Source: Nemertoderma westbladi (Eukaryota > Xenacoelomorpha > Nemertodermatida > Nemertodermatidae). Taken from it: a stretch of 34,326 nt of DNA. This document shows positions 32,354 to 34,326 of this stretch, in pieces (positions within the stretch are counted from its first letter, which is position 1; each line of letters begins with the position of its first letter). The translations under genes were made by a program, and so were the position numbers. Location of the stretch: the NCBI GenBank assembly GCA_032718475.1, contig JAUCBJ010004082.1:1-34326 (forward strand), written 5' to 3'. The notes beneath the pieces were generated by a model. It did no database searches and had not been told where the DNA came from. It saw only the letters and a list, made by a program, of their open reading frames with translations.

Positions 32354-32402
32354 CCAAAATCAAAATTTCACAAATTTATCAAAATTTATAAATCCGCCAC
32401 TA

Positions 32403-32410
32403 TTCAAGCA
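32403..32410. repeat. Right 8-bp target-site duplication of the hAT element
   Basis: TTCAAGCA directly after the right terminus, identical to 10816-10823. Confidence 0.9.
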
Positions 32411-34326
32411 CATACACGCCCCACAATAAATACCAACCTAGTAATAGTTTTGGGACCATTTAACACTAAATGAAACCAGGTCACCTCGGGAGCTCCTCGG
32501 TTTGAAGCCCAGTCCTCTCCATTGTTATCGAGTGCTTTCTCACATTTTCTAGTGAATTTACTATACGACGATGCTGAACAAGTACCACCTGCAGATACTT
32601 CGACCTCTGTAAGAAATAATACCTGTACTGGTACCGTTTATACTTTATATCATCAATTAACAAAGTTTATAACTGCAAATATAATACTGTAATTAATAGG
32701 TGATATAAATATTGATACTTTAAAACAAAACAGTTCACAAATAACTACAATAAAACGCTAAATACTTACGGCTTCCAACAGGTAATTAAACATTAAACAA
32801 CCCACTCGAAAACTTTATACTCAAAAACTCTCATCGATCACATATCCACAAACATTACCAATAAGTTTATTTGTGCAGGCGTTTTTCTATCTGATATTGG
32901 AACCACGGATCAATTGGCAACTGAAGCTATTCGGACAGTATACGAGTTTAGTAAGTTAGGAGCCCAAGAATCTCAGGGATACTTTCTGTAAAAATCTCAG
33001 GATACATTACACTGACTGACTGACTGACATACTGACTGATAATTATCTAGGTTAAGGCACTTCCTGCCTGGCGATTTTGATAAAATTTTGCAAGTACATT
33101 GCTTTGGTGGTTCATAATCGCGTTACAAAATTTCAGATCGATTCTATGTGTGGTATTCGATATATTTAGTTTTTTGACATTGTTTTGTCGCGAAATTAAA
33201 AGCAATGGTAAAATAACAGCTGGTGTTCATGATGAAATATGGCTTAATATGTTATACACAGTCATAGAAAAACGTGTTGGTTGCCAAGTTTTAATAGTAG
33301 GCTATAAGGAAAGGCAATGTTTACTCACACATAAGCTGTTGGTTTCTAATGTATTACCCCATAAGCTGATTGCTCTCCCAGTGCTTCCTAAGGATATATC
33401 TACAATAAGGTTACTCACTCTGCTATGTTAGGGGGTGGATCAGGAGAATGAATTTTAGTTACACAAAGCAGTGTGTTGTGTCCTATTGCAGTCGATACTC
33501 ACTGTGGATTGCAAAATGTTTTATAGTTAGTTTACCTACACTATAATACAGTAGTTGCATGTATTTAAGGAGCCCACTCTGGCCTACCGCCTAAGGAGTA
33601 CCTATATTACATATTCACATAGAATTCACTGGGAAGAGATATTCCGCTTGACGACGGGGTAATACCTATAGAAGGAAACTAAATTTGTTATTTGGCTCTA
33701 TTCGTTGTTATTTATCTGGTTGTGCATCATGGGCATTTTTTATAAATATTCGGTAATCGCATCTTATATCTTGTAAACGTTCTTGATAATGAAATTATTT
33801 GCTTCATATTATATTTTTGTTAGTGGTAGCTAAGTTGCATTTTTTATTATGTGGGGCGAGCCACAAAGTCAGCTAGCCTCACGCCTTGCAGTTTAGACAA
33901 TTTTAGTTTACTTACTGCTGACTGACATAGTTCTTTGTAATAGTCTTGGCTAGGATTTTTCCCCCGGGCTCCTTCCAGCCAGCTTGCTGGCTTTCTAGTT
34001 AAATAAAGATAAATTCCTACTTGACAAAAAGTAATAAATCAAAAATACGTTCCAAAAAAACAATGGATGACTCCACATTTAGTTAAATGCGTAATTAAAA
34101 AAAAATAAGTTATTGGCTTCCCTTATGGCAAAAACCGATGATCAAAAACAGGCTGAATACAAAGCTTACAGGAATCAAACATAATTCATTCGGTGTCTGG
34201 ACCCTAACCGAAACTAGCACCTTCACCATTCTTATGTACATATAATTAATTATATTACTATTATTAGACAACCAATTCATGAGAAATTGATGAGACTAAA
34301 CAAGCCTCAAATTATGTATCACTGCA
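32411..34326. other. AT-rich flank without a recognised gene
   Basis: Outside the hAT element. It contains an ACTG microsatellite-like run at about 33010-33042. The longest open frame (33099-33431, plus) has no recognisable motif and looks fortuitous. Near 33980-34000 AGCCAGCTTGCTGGCT forms a short palindrome. Confidence 0.5.

Larger units (their letters stand above)
10824..32402 (+). mobile_element. hAT-superfamily DNA transposon carrying nested insertions
   Basis: The left end is CAGTGGCGGATTTAGGGG. The right end, reverse-complemented, is TAGTGGCGGATTTATAA, so bases 2-14 (AGTGGCGGATTTA) match perfectly. The two ends differ at base 1 (C versus T), an asymmetry also known at the ends of maize Ac. 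An 8-bp duplication TTCAAGCA flanks it. The interior holds the last part of a hAT transposase, split at 11253/30634 by BEL-1. Without BEL-1 the element is about 2.2 kb and contains only the C-terminal part of the transposase, so it is a deletion derivative. Its 3' half also contains a G-run/C-run element (31145 to about 32353). Confidence 0.88.

Noticed and set aside
33099-33431. 110-codon plus-strand open frame
   Set aside because: No recognisable domain and AT-rich composition similar to surrounding non-coding DNA; length is within chance expectation for a window of this size.

Overview
This is a window of animal nuclear DNA, probably from an invertebrate. Two BEL/Pao LTR retrotransposons are present, and that superfamily is known only from metazoans. 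The rest is fragments of hAT, MULE-type and RTE-like elements, a tRNA-headed SINE-like piece and AT-rich, stop-rich intergenic sequence. I see no ordinary host gene, no rRNA, no CRISPR array and no bacterial operon. Almost everything recognisable is mobile DNA.

Left part (1-10815): a broken MULE-type transposase (about 565-1218), a broken non-LTR reverse transcriptase (about 1254-2165), a 21-bp minisatellite (2338-2505), a foldback-like element with long inverted ends made of CTCGGCCGAG-type units (about 3945-5503) that contains a tRNA-like SINE head (4365-4438, minus strand), and a decayed RTE-like non-LTR element (about 6947-9045). The stretches between them hold nothing I can support as a gene.

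Right part (10816-32410) is one nest of transposons whose boundaries can be read from target-site duplications. Level 1 is a hAT element (10824-32402; 8-bp duplication TTCAAGCA; ends AGTGGCGGATTTA). Level 2 is an old BEL/Pao element, here BEL-1 (11254-30628; 5-bp duplication AAACT), which split the 3' end of the hAT transposase gene. Level 3 is two separate insertions in the BEL-1 integrase region. One is a non-autonomous TTAA-flanked, piggyBac-like element (16336-17714) with hairpin-forming G-run/C-run blocks and an internal 162-bp tandem repeat. The other is a young BEL/Pao element on the minus strand, here BEL-2 (17771-29945; duplication ATACC), whose 1169-bp LTRs differ at only two positions that I found. 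Removing the insertions leaves BEL-1 at about 5.8 kb, a normal size for the superfamily.

BEL-2 is the most interesting object. It keeps a 1094-residue Gag-protease reading frame, but RT, RNase H and the integrase core are gone. In their place are about 1.6 kb of non-coding repeat-bearing DNA and the broken remains of an unrecognised 3' gene (20538 to about 19018). With near-identical LTRs it must have moved recently, so its RT and integrase presumably came from another element.

Right flank (30634-34326): the hAT 3' half, which holds a second G-run/C-run element starting TTAACCC (31145 to about 32353), then AT-rich DNA without a recognisable gene.
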